Shown: piece by piece, positions 7,306 to 12,853 of the stretch
Layout of the letters: every line of letters begins with the position of its first letter
Position numbering within the stretch: the first letter of the stretch is position 1
NCBI GenBank assembly: GCA_007135955.1
Contig: SLHW01000051.1
Location: forward strand, 1-12,853
From: Candidatus Saccharimonadota bacterium
GTDB taxonomy: Bacteria > Patescibacteriota > Saccharimonadia > Saccharimonadales > SLHW01
Reading direction: 5' to 3'
DNA length: 12,853 nucleotides
The notes under the pieces: generated by a model
Seen by the model: only the letters and a program-made list of their open reading frames with translations
What the model was told of the DNA's origin: nothing
The model's database searches: none
Translations under genes and position numbers: made by a program

Positions 7306-10287
7306 TTACTCGTCAGAAGATGAGCCCTGATGAAAATTGCCCTCTTTGTCTATGTAAATGGTGTCTTCCTGATCACTAGTATAGCCATGATGAGGAGCTA
7401 TCTTTATCTCGCCTTCATTTTTCTTTTTTTCATTGCTTGCGACTTCAACCTTCTGCTGAACTGCTTGCTGTAGGTTTTTTAGCTCTTTATCTTCTTGGTT
7501 TGGTTGACTGGTGACAGAGCTGTTAGTAGCCGTAATATTCTCGTTTTTAGATGAGCCCGAATCAATAGTTGTGGCTTGTTGTTTACTGGGCTGAGCGTTA
7601 GCTGATGGCGCTACTGATGATTGGCCGGTTGCTTTTGGTGAACGGAGGCTAGCAGTACTCGGTTGGGTCGCTGGGGTAGTCGGCCCTGGAGGAGTTGCCC
7701 CTGGCTGCATTCGCTTGCGTTTCGCCAGCCAGTCGTCTAAGAACGATGATCCAGTTGAGTCTTGCTTGCCAGTTGATGTTGGCGCTCCAAAGCCACCAGA
7801 AGCCGCTCCAGGGCGTTTCAAGCCTGCGGCTGGATTAGTTGGCTCTTGTGTTGCTAAGCGAGCAAATATTTGCTCCTCAGCCTTTTTCTTTGGTTTTCCG
7901 TATTTCGCAAAAGACAGCTGCTTGAGCGCCTTGCCTAGCTGTAAGTTTGGCTCACCAAGTGGCGGTAGGGTCGCCATACTAAATGGTTGAGTTGGTACAC
8001 CTCTGACAAGAGTTCGAACAACTGTATTCCAGTTCGGCACCCGGAGTAAATCATCTGCACCAAATAACGGCTGAAAGTACCGAGCCAAACCATCTACATC
8101 ATTTTGACCAACGCGGAATGAAACGATTGTACCGACATTTCCAAAAACTGCATCTCGGATTTCGTCAGACAACTGAGTTGTAAACTGGTTTGCAACAATT
8201 AGGTTCAGGTGGTATTTTCGTGCCTCGGATAATATCGTAGCGAACGAATCAGTCGAAAAGTTCTGAAACTCGTCGACATACAATGCAAAGTCTTGTCGTT
8301 GATTCTCTGGAACATCAGATCTACTCATAGCTGCAGCCTGAAACTTCATCACAAACACCATACCGAGTAGCTTAGAATTCAGGTCGCCGGTCCTTCCTTT
8401 GCTGAGGTTTACGAGCAAGATTTTTTTATTATCCATGATATCGCGCAAGTTAAAGGCGCTCTTGGATTGACCAATAATGTTGCGCATCATGTCGTTAGCC
8501 AGAAAGGCACCAAACTTACTAACAAACCACCCCAGAATCTCGCTCTTGTGATAATCAGTAGTACTAGCCATTTCTTTGTGCCAAAAATCCAACACCACCT
8601 GGTCTTTAACGTGCTTGATAAGCTCTTTCGCATACTCGTTGTCAGTAAAGACTTTAGGTATGTCTATAAACGTTCCGCCGGCAGGATTTGCCATCACCGT
8701 CTTGGCTGCCATCCGAAACCAATGCTCATAGCGTGGGCCAATTATTCCCTGTCGTTGTGGGTCATATAACTTATACAGCATATTGATTGCTTCCTGGATC
8801 AAGAAGTCTTGTTGCTCGTCACTATGAAACTCAAATAAATTAAGTCCCATCGGGTAATCCATTTCGGCAGGACAGAAATATATAACATCTTCGGTGCGTT
8901 CCTTTGGCACCATTGCAAGCAGTCTTTCTGCAGTATCACCATGAGGATCAACAAACGCAAATCCTGTGCCATCAATCATATCCTGCAGGGCAAGGTTCTC
9001 GAGAAACTGTGATTTACCAACACCTGTTTGCCCAACAACATACATGTGACGAGCTCTGTCTTCTTGTGCAATCCGAATTGGCTTTTTATTGCCTCGAAAT
9101 ACGTTATAACCAAGCAGAAAACCTTCTTCTCCCATATTGCGTGGACCGTCCACCTGCTTAGAGTGTTGACGCTCCAGCTGAGAAGTCGGAATGTTTTTCT
9201 GGTCAGGAAAATGATACAGTGTTGCCAACTCAATAGTATTGAGAATATTCTTGTTGTATGCCTGCGGAAAAATACGGAGTATATAGGCGGTTACAAAACT
9301 TTCCATGTCTTTTGCCGGCGTGAAGTAAAAACCATTTCTGCCAGGAGCATCAAAGAGTGAAAAAGCTGCTGATATATTACTTATTATTGACTGTGAGCGC
9401 TCTGACGTATTACTAGAAGCGACGACACGAATCAACGTTTCAAAGCCTGGATTGCTAGTTTTTTCGTCGATAGAGTTGAGAATATTCTGATCCATCGGTG
9501 AGAGGTTAGAATCTGAGCTGTCTCCGCCCTTCTTTTCCTCTGGTGGTGTGGTAAGCGCTGAAAAAACCTGTTGCAGCCAATAAAAACCCGCCTCAAGACC
9601 TTTGCGGTCTTTTTTACCTTTACGCTTACTCGCAGCGATGCTTGACGCATTGCTCCGCCACTCTTTTGGTGCTGGTCTAAGCAATATCTGTATGCCGGCA
9701 CCATCTTCTTGCTCAAGAGTTGAAAGTGCATTGAGCATCGACTGAATTGGATCCCTTTTTATATCTTGATAAGTCGCAATCGGGTATGCGTAATGCTCTT
9801 TGAGTGTCATTTCTCCGCCTGCGGTTCCAGATAATTTTCCAGACTGGTTGAATATATTGTGTTCTTCAATTTCTTCGAGTCGAGCAGACGGATAAGCGCT
9901 AACAACCGCCTGCTTAACAACATCTACCAAGGCGATAGGTACTGCTGCATAAAACTGGATTGAACCCTTGACAGCTACTATTTCGAGTGAGAGGTGCCTC
10001 TGCCCATAAAACTTCCCTTTTAGACCTTTTTTAAATATGCTCGATAATATGCCGTAGAGTATCTGAGCTTTTGATACATTTTCATCTACTACATCTCTGG
10101 AATCTCGATTGGTGTCGTCCATGTCATCACTCGAAGGCGGCAACTGAATAAGCAGCGGCACCATCTTTAATCCTCGCTCAAAATTCTTTTGTTCTCGAAA
10201 GGTTTTGCGCACCTGAAGATACACTATTGGCGCAGTTATCGCACCTAACATAAGTAGTACAGCTAGTGATATAAGTATTGTTCCCAT
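7306..10287 (-). CDS. membrane-anchored VirD4/TraG/HerA-like ATPase
   Basis: A 993-residue P-loop ATPase of the FtsK/HerA/VirD4 superfamily, probably the motor or coupling protein of a type IV secretion-like apparatus. An N-terminal membrane helix (about 3-24) leads to a region (about 85-205) that resembles the substrate- or membrane-facing part of CPR homologs. The Walker A motif is GQTGVGKS (419-426, Lys425) and Walker B is LYVDEFQNF (Asp672, Glu673). A downstream VANQFTTQL segment (about 705) fits the glutamine-bearing motif of this group. DPHGDTAERLL after Walker A is also typical. From about residue 800 on, the sequence is low-complexity, rich in Ser, Thr, Pro, Gln and Ala, likely disordered, ending in SSSDE. 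The ATG is 2 bases past the preceding stop. Whether it moves DNA or protein is unknown; no relaxase is present in the window. Confidence 0.92.
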   Translation of the reverse strand: MGTILISLAVLLMLGAITAPIVYLQVRKTFREQKNFERGLKMVPLLIQLPPSSDDMDDTNRDSRDVVDENVSKAQILYGILSSIFKKGLKGKFYGQRHLSLEIVAVKGSIQFYAAVPIALVDVVKQAVVSAYPSARLEEIEEHNIFNQSGKLSGTAGGEMTLKEHYAYPIATYQDIKRDPIQSMLNALSTLEQEDGAGIQILLRPAPKEWRSNASSIAASKRKGKKDRKGLEAGFYWLQQVFSALTTPPEEKKGGDSSDSNLSPMDQNILNSIDEKTSNPGFETLIRVVASSNTSERSQSIISNISAAFSLFDAPGRNGFYFTPAKDMESFVTAYILRIFPQAYNKNILNTIELATLYHFPDQKNIPTSQLERQHSKQVDGPRNMGEEGFLLGYNVFRGNKKPIRIAQEDRARHMYVVGQTGVGKSQFLENLALQDMIDGTGFAFVDPHGDTAERLLAMVPKERTEDVIYFCPAEMDYPMGLNLFEFHSDEQQDFLIQEAINMLYKLYDPQRQGIIGPRYEHWFRMAAKTVMANPAGGTFIDIPKVFTDNEYAKELIKHVKDQVVLDFWHKEMASTTDYHKSEILGWFVSKFGAFLANDMMRNIIGQSKSAFNLRDIMDNKKILLVNLSKGRTGDLNSKLLGMVFVMKFQAAAMSRSDVPENQRQDFALYVDEFQNFSTDSFATILSEARKYHLNLIVANQFTTQLSDEIRDAVFGNVGTIVSFRVGQNDVDGLARYFQPLFGADDLLRVPNWNTVVRTLVRGVPTQPFSMATLPPLGEPNLQLGKALKQLSFAKYGKPKKKAEEQIFARLATQEPTNPAAGLKRPGAASGGFGAPTSTGKQDSTGSSFLDDWLAKRKRMQPGATPPGPTTPATQPSTASLRSPKATGQSSVAPSANAQPSKQQATTIDSGSSKNENITATNSSVTSQPNQEDKELKNLQQAVQQKVEVASNEKKKNEGEIKIAPHHGYTSDQEDTIYIDKEGNFHQGSSSDE

Positions 10288-10289
10288 TA

Positions 10290-10745
10290 TTATTTAGCTA
10301 ATTTGATATCCTTGTTATAGCGTTTCTTCATATAGTCTGCCCTTAGTCGAACAATTTGCCGGTTTTGATTATAGGGATCGTCTTTTGTCTGTTGAACGAT
10401 GTCCTTCGTCTTATTGACCCATTCTTTTTCTATAAGATCAATATCATCGGCTATCTGTGGAAGTCCGGTCATAAAATCATCAACAGCTACCTGGGTAGCG
10501 TGCTGTTGAGGCTGCACGGGCGGCATCGCGCCAGTTGAGACAGACTGTGACTGCCCAGTTGCCATGTGAGCCCCCTGCTGTGAAGCCGGAGGCGCATGAG
10601 CAGGAGTCTCCATGGCCTTGCCAGCAATCCGCTCAGATTCTACGGCACTGGAATGCAAACCCCGAGGAGCTAATTCTTGCTGTTGATTAGTTGCCTCTGG
10701 CGATTTAGTTTGCGGTGATGGTAAGATTTCGTGATTTTCATCCAT
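10290..10745 (-). CDS. hypothetical protein, T4SS-like operon, charged C-terminal domain
   Basis: A 151-residue soluble protein. Residues 1-90 are low-complexity, rich in Gln, Ala, Pro, Ser and His, and look disordered. The C-terminal part (about 94-148) is ordered and charged: LPQIADDIDLIEKEWV, then a DPYNQNRQIVRLRADYMKKRY helix. I recall this C-terminal pattern beside VirD4-like ATPase genes in other Saccharibacteria, but no function is known to me. It sits between a small membrane protein gene and the ATPase gene with only 2 bases to the latter, so it is probably an accessory or adaptor of that apparatus. The ribosome binding site is weak: an AGAGG stretch lies about 20 bases upstream, too far to be standard. 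Confidence 0.8.
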   Translation of the reverse strand: MDENHEILPSPQTKSPEATNQQQELAPRGLHSSAVESERIAGKAMETPAHAPPASQQGAHMATGQSQSVSTGAMPPVQPQQHATQVAVDDFMTGLPQIADDIDLIEKEWVNKTKDIVQQTKDDPYNQNRQIVRLRADYMKKRYNKDIKLAK

Positions 10746-10791
10746 CTTTAGAACAGTATAACAGACCTCTGTTGGTTAAAATTTTCAAAAA

Positions 10792-11175
10792 TTATTGTTT
10801 TGGAGATAGATTAAAATACTGTAAATAAACATAGATACCGATAGCAAAAAACAGCACGACAACTATATCTATCCCTGATAACTGGTTGAGCGAACTCAAC
10901 ACCAACATAATGACTGGCAAAGCACTAATTATTGCAGCAAGCGATAGCTGTTTGGGTGTCGCTTTTGGTGCTGAACGCCGTACAACAAATAGTAGTATCT
11001 GAAAAATCAAGGTGTATAGCAGTACAAAAGGCACTAACAGTCCTATGATTGGCAATGTATCGGGTTGCGTAAAAAACAAAAAAAGACCAAGCAACGTAGC
11101 AGTTATCAGTATTTGAACTATCCGCACTACAATTCGTCTCTGCCAGGCTGTGTTTTGATCATTTATTTCTCGCAT
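10792..11175 (-). CDS. four-helix small membrane protein, first gene of ATPase operon
   Basis: A 127-residue integral membrane protein. Hydrophobic segments lie at about 16-35, 41-65, 78-95 and 101-120, with a basic loop (RRSAPKATPKQ) between helices 2 and 3. No catalytic motif is visible. It is upstream of the small soluble protein and the VirD4-like ATPase on the same strand with a 46-base gap, so it probably belongs to the same envelope complex. The start ATG (11173-11175) has only a weak GAGA upstream. It could instead be unrelated to secretion. Confidence 0.8.
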   Translation of the reverse strand: MREINDQNTAWQRRIVVRIVQILITATLLGLFLFFTQPDTLPIIGLLVPFVLLYTLIFQILLFVVRRSAPKATPKQLSLAAIISALPVIMLVLSSLNQLSGIDIVVVLFFAIGIYVYLQYFNLSPKQ

Positions 11176-11201
11176 CTAGATCTCATTTCTTACTGATAGC
11201 T

Positions 11202-11228
11202 ATTGTATAACAATTATTACTCATACAA
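11202..11228 (-). promoter_or_regulatory. weak promoter or palindromic operator before the ATPase operon
   Basis: On the minus strand TTGTAT (11223-11228) and TACAAT (11202-11207) are spaced 15 bases, shorter than ideal. The same bases form an inverted repeat TTGTAT/ATACAA (11203-11208 with 11223-11228). This could be a promoter about 30 bases upstream of the first gene or an operator. The operon might instead be read from the promoter at 11510-11538 through the structured RNA. Confidence 0.35.
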
Positions 11229-11270
11229 CCATAGGTACAGTGAAGCATTGTGTTCAATAGCTATAAAAAT

Positions 11271-11507
11271 TGATAGCCACCAAACCAAGAACAGGCACCT
11301 AGGTAGGCGCCTGTTCAGCTGGTTGTTAGGAGGTAAATCCGCTCAATTAAATGTAGATTATCTAGCGCTTACCTTGCCTAACTTGGCTTTGACTGACCGC
11401 TCTCTTTACTGAGAGCGATATCGAGCGCATGAAGCGCTCGTTGATGACTTACGTAAGCACGGTTTAAGTTTGTATTTTTTGAGTTTTTTGTTTTGCTTAC
11501 GATGGCC
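11271..11507 (-). ncRNA. candidate structured noncoding RNA, unassigned family
   Basis: About 235 bases without a good reading frame contain at least five paired elements. In minus-strand order: CGTAAGC/GCTTACG (11495-11501 with 11452-11458) closing a 36-base A-rich loop; hairpin CGAGCGC-TTCAT-GCGCTCG (11422-11440); hairpin CGCTCTC-AGTAAA-GAGAGCG (11398-11417); a long arm made of GTTAGG/CCTAAC (11325-11330 with 11377-11382), GGTAA/TTACC (11332-11336 with 11369-11373) and CGCT/AGCG; and an 11-base-pair hairpin (11289-11316). The ends can pair as GGCCAUC with GGUGGCU. One pair in the large hairpin and one in the closing helix are G-U only if the minus strand is transcribed; on the plus strand they are A-C mismatches. 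A near-consensus promoter precedes it. No T-loop, RNase P core or SRP loop was found. It may be a free RNA or a regulatory leader of the downstream operon. Confidence 0.55.
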
Positions 11508-11509
11508 TC

Positions 11510-11538
11510 AATATAGCAAATGTATTCAATATTGTCAA
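11510..11538 (-). promoter_or_regulatory. near-consensus promoter of the structured RNA
   Basis: On the minus strand TTGACA (11533-11538) is followed after 17 bases by TATATT (11510-11515). The start is expected near 11503, at or a few bases inside the proposed 5' end of the structured RNA. No open reading frame begins within 300 bases downstream, which supports a noncoding or leader transcript. Confidence 0.75.
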
Positions 11539-11868
11539 TCGTTTTAGTTGTATAAATAACTTCATTAATCAGTTAGATCGTATACAATGTTGAATTATTT
11601 CACTAATTTATTGATGTTTTTTTCATAACGTTAATTTGCTTAATGTTCAGTAAGTAACTCGCTGTAATTATGCTGCCGCTACACCAATTTCTTCAAGTAA
11701 GTCAGTTTATTTTTTAGTCTAATAAATGAGTTATTGTAGCTTATATGTAAGTAATCCGGTCTAGCCAGTGGCTGTAAATAATCGAGCGGAGATCATTGTT
11801 TTTGATAGCTAGAATGCCGTTGCTGGTTTTTGCCTTATTGACACAAACTATACTGAAGCTATTGCTGC

Positions 11869-11910
11869 GTAGATCGTGTCTCGACAGAACAATGATTCTG
11901 TCGACTCTAC
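11869..11910. repeat. perfect 9-base stem-loop with outer pair
   Basis: TCGACAGAA (11881-11889) and TTCTGTCGA (11896-11904) are perfect inverted repeats around the 6-base loop CAATGA. An outer pair GTAGA/TCTAC (11869-11873 with 11906-11910) extends it. On the plus strand TTGACA (11838-11843) with a weak TATTGC box 16 bases on lies just upstream, so a short RNA is conceivable. No T-run follows, so it is not a clear terminator. Confidence 0.6.
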
Positions 11911-12083
11911 AGAAAAATTGAACCAATATTTATAAATATAGTCGCTGGCAAAAGTTCAGATTTTTAATAAACAAAATCATTCTCGCTGACCCACCCAGAA
12001 TGCATGGGATATTTCGCTTAGCTTATTCTAGCTACATTTTTAGCTCTTTATTGAAAAAGTTTGTATTTGTATTTTTATAGTGC

Positions 12084-12137
12084 TTTTGTCTAGTGAAAAT
12101 AGTTTTCGTATTTTCATATTGATAGCACTAGTCAAAA
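12084..12137. repeat. nested inverted repeat
   Basis: TTTTGTCTAGTG (12084-12095) and CACTAGTCAAAA (12126-12137) are inverted repeats of 12 bases with one mismatch. An inner pair TGAAAAT/ATTTTCA (12094-12100 with 12110-12116) shares the centre. An alternative outer pairing TAGTGCT/AGCACTA (12078-12084 with 12124-12130) overlaps the same bases, so two mutually exclusive folds are possible. Confidence 0.55.
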
Positions 12138-12165
12138 CGATAAAGGGCACCACCAACAAGCTAAG

Positions 12166-12213
12166 ATTGCCTGCGTTTTAAATAAGGCTATACCTTAATT
12201 TATGTGAGGCAAT
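12166..12213. repeat. nested inverted repeat
   Basis: ATTGCCT/AGGCAAT (12166-12172 with 12207-12213) encloses TAAGG/CCTTA (12183-12187 with 12193-12197) around the loop CTATA. The inner stem is extended by A/T-rich flanks that pair imperfectly. It is 29 bases from the inverted repeat at 12084-12137. The function is unknown. Confidence 0.5.
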
Positions 12214-12710
12214 ATTTAACCAGCGTCTCTCGTTGTACTGTCTTATCTTAAAAAATAACCACTAGTATTATCCAGCTAGCGCGTAAATTCACCCATTGAG
12301 GATACTTTTCCGGCACTTAACTAACTAATATCACCTTATTGGCAAACTCTAAGGCTAAGCACGATTAAGAAACCAAGCCATATTTATACTTAACTCTTAC
12401 TATTCTTATGAATTAATGAAGCGCCCCTCAATCGAAAGTCCTCAAATACGCATTGCGCATAACATAATTGGCACCAAACCCTGAAACGACTAACCAATAC
12501 CCTTACTATGCACGTCATAAAAATGTATCCAAAGTTTAGCTGAGTACGCATATCGGTGATAAAATTATCGATCAACATCAACATACAATTTACATTCATA
12601 TCATTTACGTAAAGCGTACTAGATACAGGGCCGTATAGGTAAAAATCCTACGCTATAAGATGTAAAATTCTTGCTGAATAAATAAATTATAAAAATCAAC
12701 CACAAACATG

Positions 12711-12739
12711 TTGACAATTAGTGCCGTGATGCATATTAT
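12711..12739 (+). promoter_or_regulatory. near-consensus promoter at the right edge
   Basis: TTGACA (12711-12716) is followed after 17 bases by TATTAT (12734-12739), one base from consensus at -10. Transcription should start near 12745-12746 at the conserved leader block and run out of the window to the right. It is among the strongest promoters in the window by sequence. Confidence 0.8.
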
Positions 12740-12743
12740 AGGG

Positions 12744-12761
12744 GTAGCACTTATGAATAAA
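12744..12761 (+). repeat. conserved 18-base transcript leader, copy 2
   Basis: This block is identical to 5045-5062 (GTAGCACTTATGAATAAA) and lies at the same place relative to its promoter. Here AGCACTT (12746-12752) also pairs with AAGTGCT (12764-12770), placing the ATG at 12753 at the first position of an 11-base loop. Copy 1 lacks this pairing. Confidence 0.7.
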
Positions 12762-12824
12762 AAAAGTGCTCAAAAACAAAAACGCATCTGTAACAACGGC
12801 TTCTCGCAAGCCGTTGTTCCATAA
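12753..12824 (+). CDS. possible 23-codon leader peptide ORF
   Basis: ATG at 12753 opens a frame of 23 codons ending in TAA (12822-12824). The predicted peptide starts MNKKSAQKQKR, is basic at its N-terminus, and ends SQAVVP. The start is only about 7-8 bases from the predicted transcription start, so the mRNA would be nearly leaderless, with no Shine-Dalgarno sequence. Codons 14-22 coincide with the perfect hairpin at 12792-12818. This arrangement suits a leader peptide or attenuator for a gene beyond the window. The ORF could also be chance within an untranslated leader or RNA gene. Confidence 0.35.
   Translation: MNKKSAQKQKRICNNGFSQAVVP
12792..12818 (+). other. perfect 11-bp hairpin in the right-edge transcript
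   Basis: AACAACGGCTT (12792-12802) and AAGCCGTTGTT (12808-12818) pair perfectly across the 5-base loop CTCGC. It lies about 47 bases after the predicted transcription start. The sequence after it (CCATAAAG) has no U-run, so it is not a standard intrinsic terminator. It could be a regulatory or stabilising stem, or part of an RNA gene that continues past the window. Confidence 0.65.
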
Positions 12825-12853
12825 AGAAACACCAACACAATTCTCCTCAAAAA

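Larger units (their letters stand above)
11540..12710. other. long AT-rich region without convincing genes
   Basis: About 1.17 kb with no reading frame that looks like protein. The longest frames (61 codons at 11741-11926 and 69 codons at 12390-12599, both minus) have no ribosome binding site, no recognisable motif and unbalanced composition. I saw no tRNA, no T-loop sequence, no DnaA box of the TTATCCACA type and no direct-repeat array. It does contain several inverted repeats, listed separately. It may be a decayed gene region, an untranslated or RNA-coding stretch, or a chromosomal control region. Confidence 0.7.

Noticed and set aside
11203..11412. 69-codon plus-strand frame
   Set aside because: It runs through the hairpins of the candidate RNA and the promoter region of the ATPase operon; the peptide has no motif and no ribosome binding site.
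11271..11507. tmRNA (ssrA) or RNase P RNA
   Set aside because: The A-rich loop suggested a tag reading frame, but there is no GTTCRANYC T-loop, no Ala-Ala tag end and no CCA end; the RNase P core GAGGAAAGTCC-type sequence is also missing.
11741..11926. 61-codon minus-strand frame
   Set aside because: No ribosome binding site or promoter, it crosses the perfect stem-loop, and the sequence is not protein-like.
12390..12599. 69-codon minus-strand frame
   Set aside because: Rich in Cys, Met and Ile without pattern, and no ribosome binding site; fits chance in AT-rich DNA.
11540..12710. Replication origin with DnaA boxes
   Set aside because: No TTATCCACA-like boxes were found on either strand and no dnaA or dnaN gene is present; origin function remains only a possibility.
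11540..12853. CRISPR array, insertion sequence or tRNA genes
   Set aside because: No regularly spaced repeats, transposase frame, terminal inverted repeats with target duplication, or cloverleaf with T-loop was seen.

Overview
The window looks like chromosomal DNA of a Candidatus Saccharibacteria (TM7, CPR/Patescibacteria) member. The evidence is a 16S rRNA 5' end with the short V1 loop I associate with that phylum, compact secreted and membrane proteins in Saccharibacteria style (an N-terminal PFNPSLIGQVSFYA block and a C-terminal LPNTGPG anchor), and a CPR-type VirD4/TraG-like ATPase operon. TGA is a stop here: the genes at 5065-6690 and 6687-7271 both end in TGA. This argues against the UGA-recoding CPR groups Gracilibacteria and SR1. 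The lineage is inferred from sequence memory, not from a search.

Layout. Positions 1-115 hold the 5' end of a 16S rRNA gene on the minus strand, with a leader and a near-consensus promoter at 315-343. Upstream of it on the same strand lie gyrA (393-2945) and gyrB (2949-4910), a two-gene gyrase operon with its own promoter at 4966-4994. A divergent intergenic region of about 150 bp separates gyrB from a plus-strand pair: a large secreted, anchored protein (5065-6690) and a small two-helix membrane protein (6687-7271) joined by an ATGA overlap. Converging on that pair is a minus-strand three-gene operon, read in the order 11175 to 7306: a four-helix membrane protein, a small soluble protein with a charged C-terminal domain, and a 993-residue membrane-anchored VirD4/TraG/HerA-like ATPase. 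It looks like part of a type IV secretion or DNA/protein translocation apparatus.

From about 11,200 to the end there is no convincing gene of normal size. This 1.6 kb holds a candidate structured noncoding RNA on the minus strand (about 11271-11507) with a near-consensus promoter (11510-11538). It is followed by about 1.17 kb of AT-rich DNA with several perfect or nested inverted repeats. At the right edge a near-consensus plus-strand promoter (12711-12739) drives a transcript that leaves the window and begins with a possible 23-codon ORF and two hairpins. The first 18 bases of that transcript (12744-12761) match exactly the bases downstream of the promoter of the secreted-protein gene (5045-5062). 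This shared 5' leader and the structured RNA are the two most unusual features.

How the parts relate. The gyrase and rRNA genes are housekeeping. The secreted LPNTGPG protein and its partner are probably cell-surface components. The ATPase operon probably serves envelope-spanning transport. No link between the two envelope systems is shown by the sequence beyond their convergent placement.
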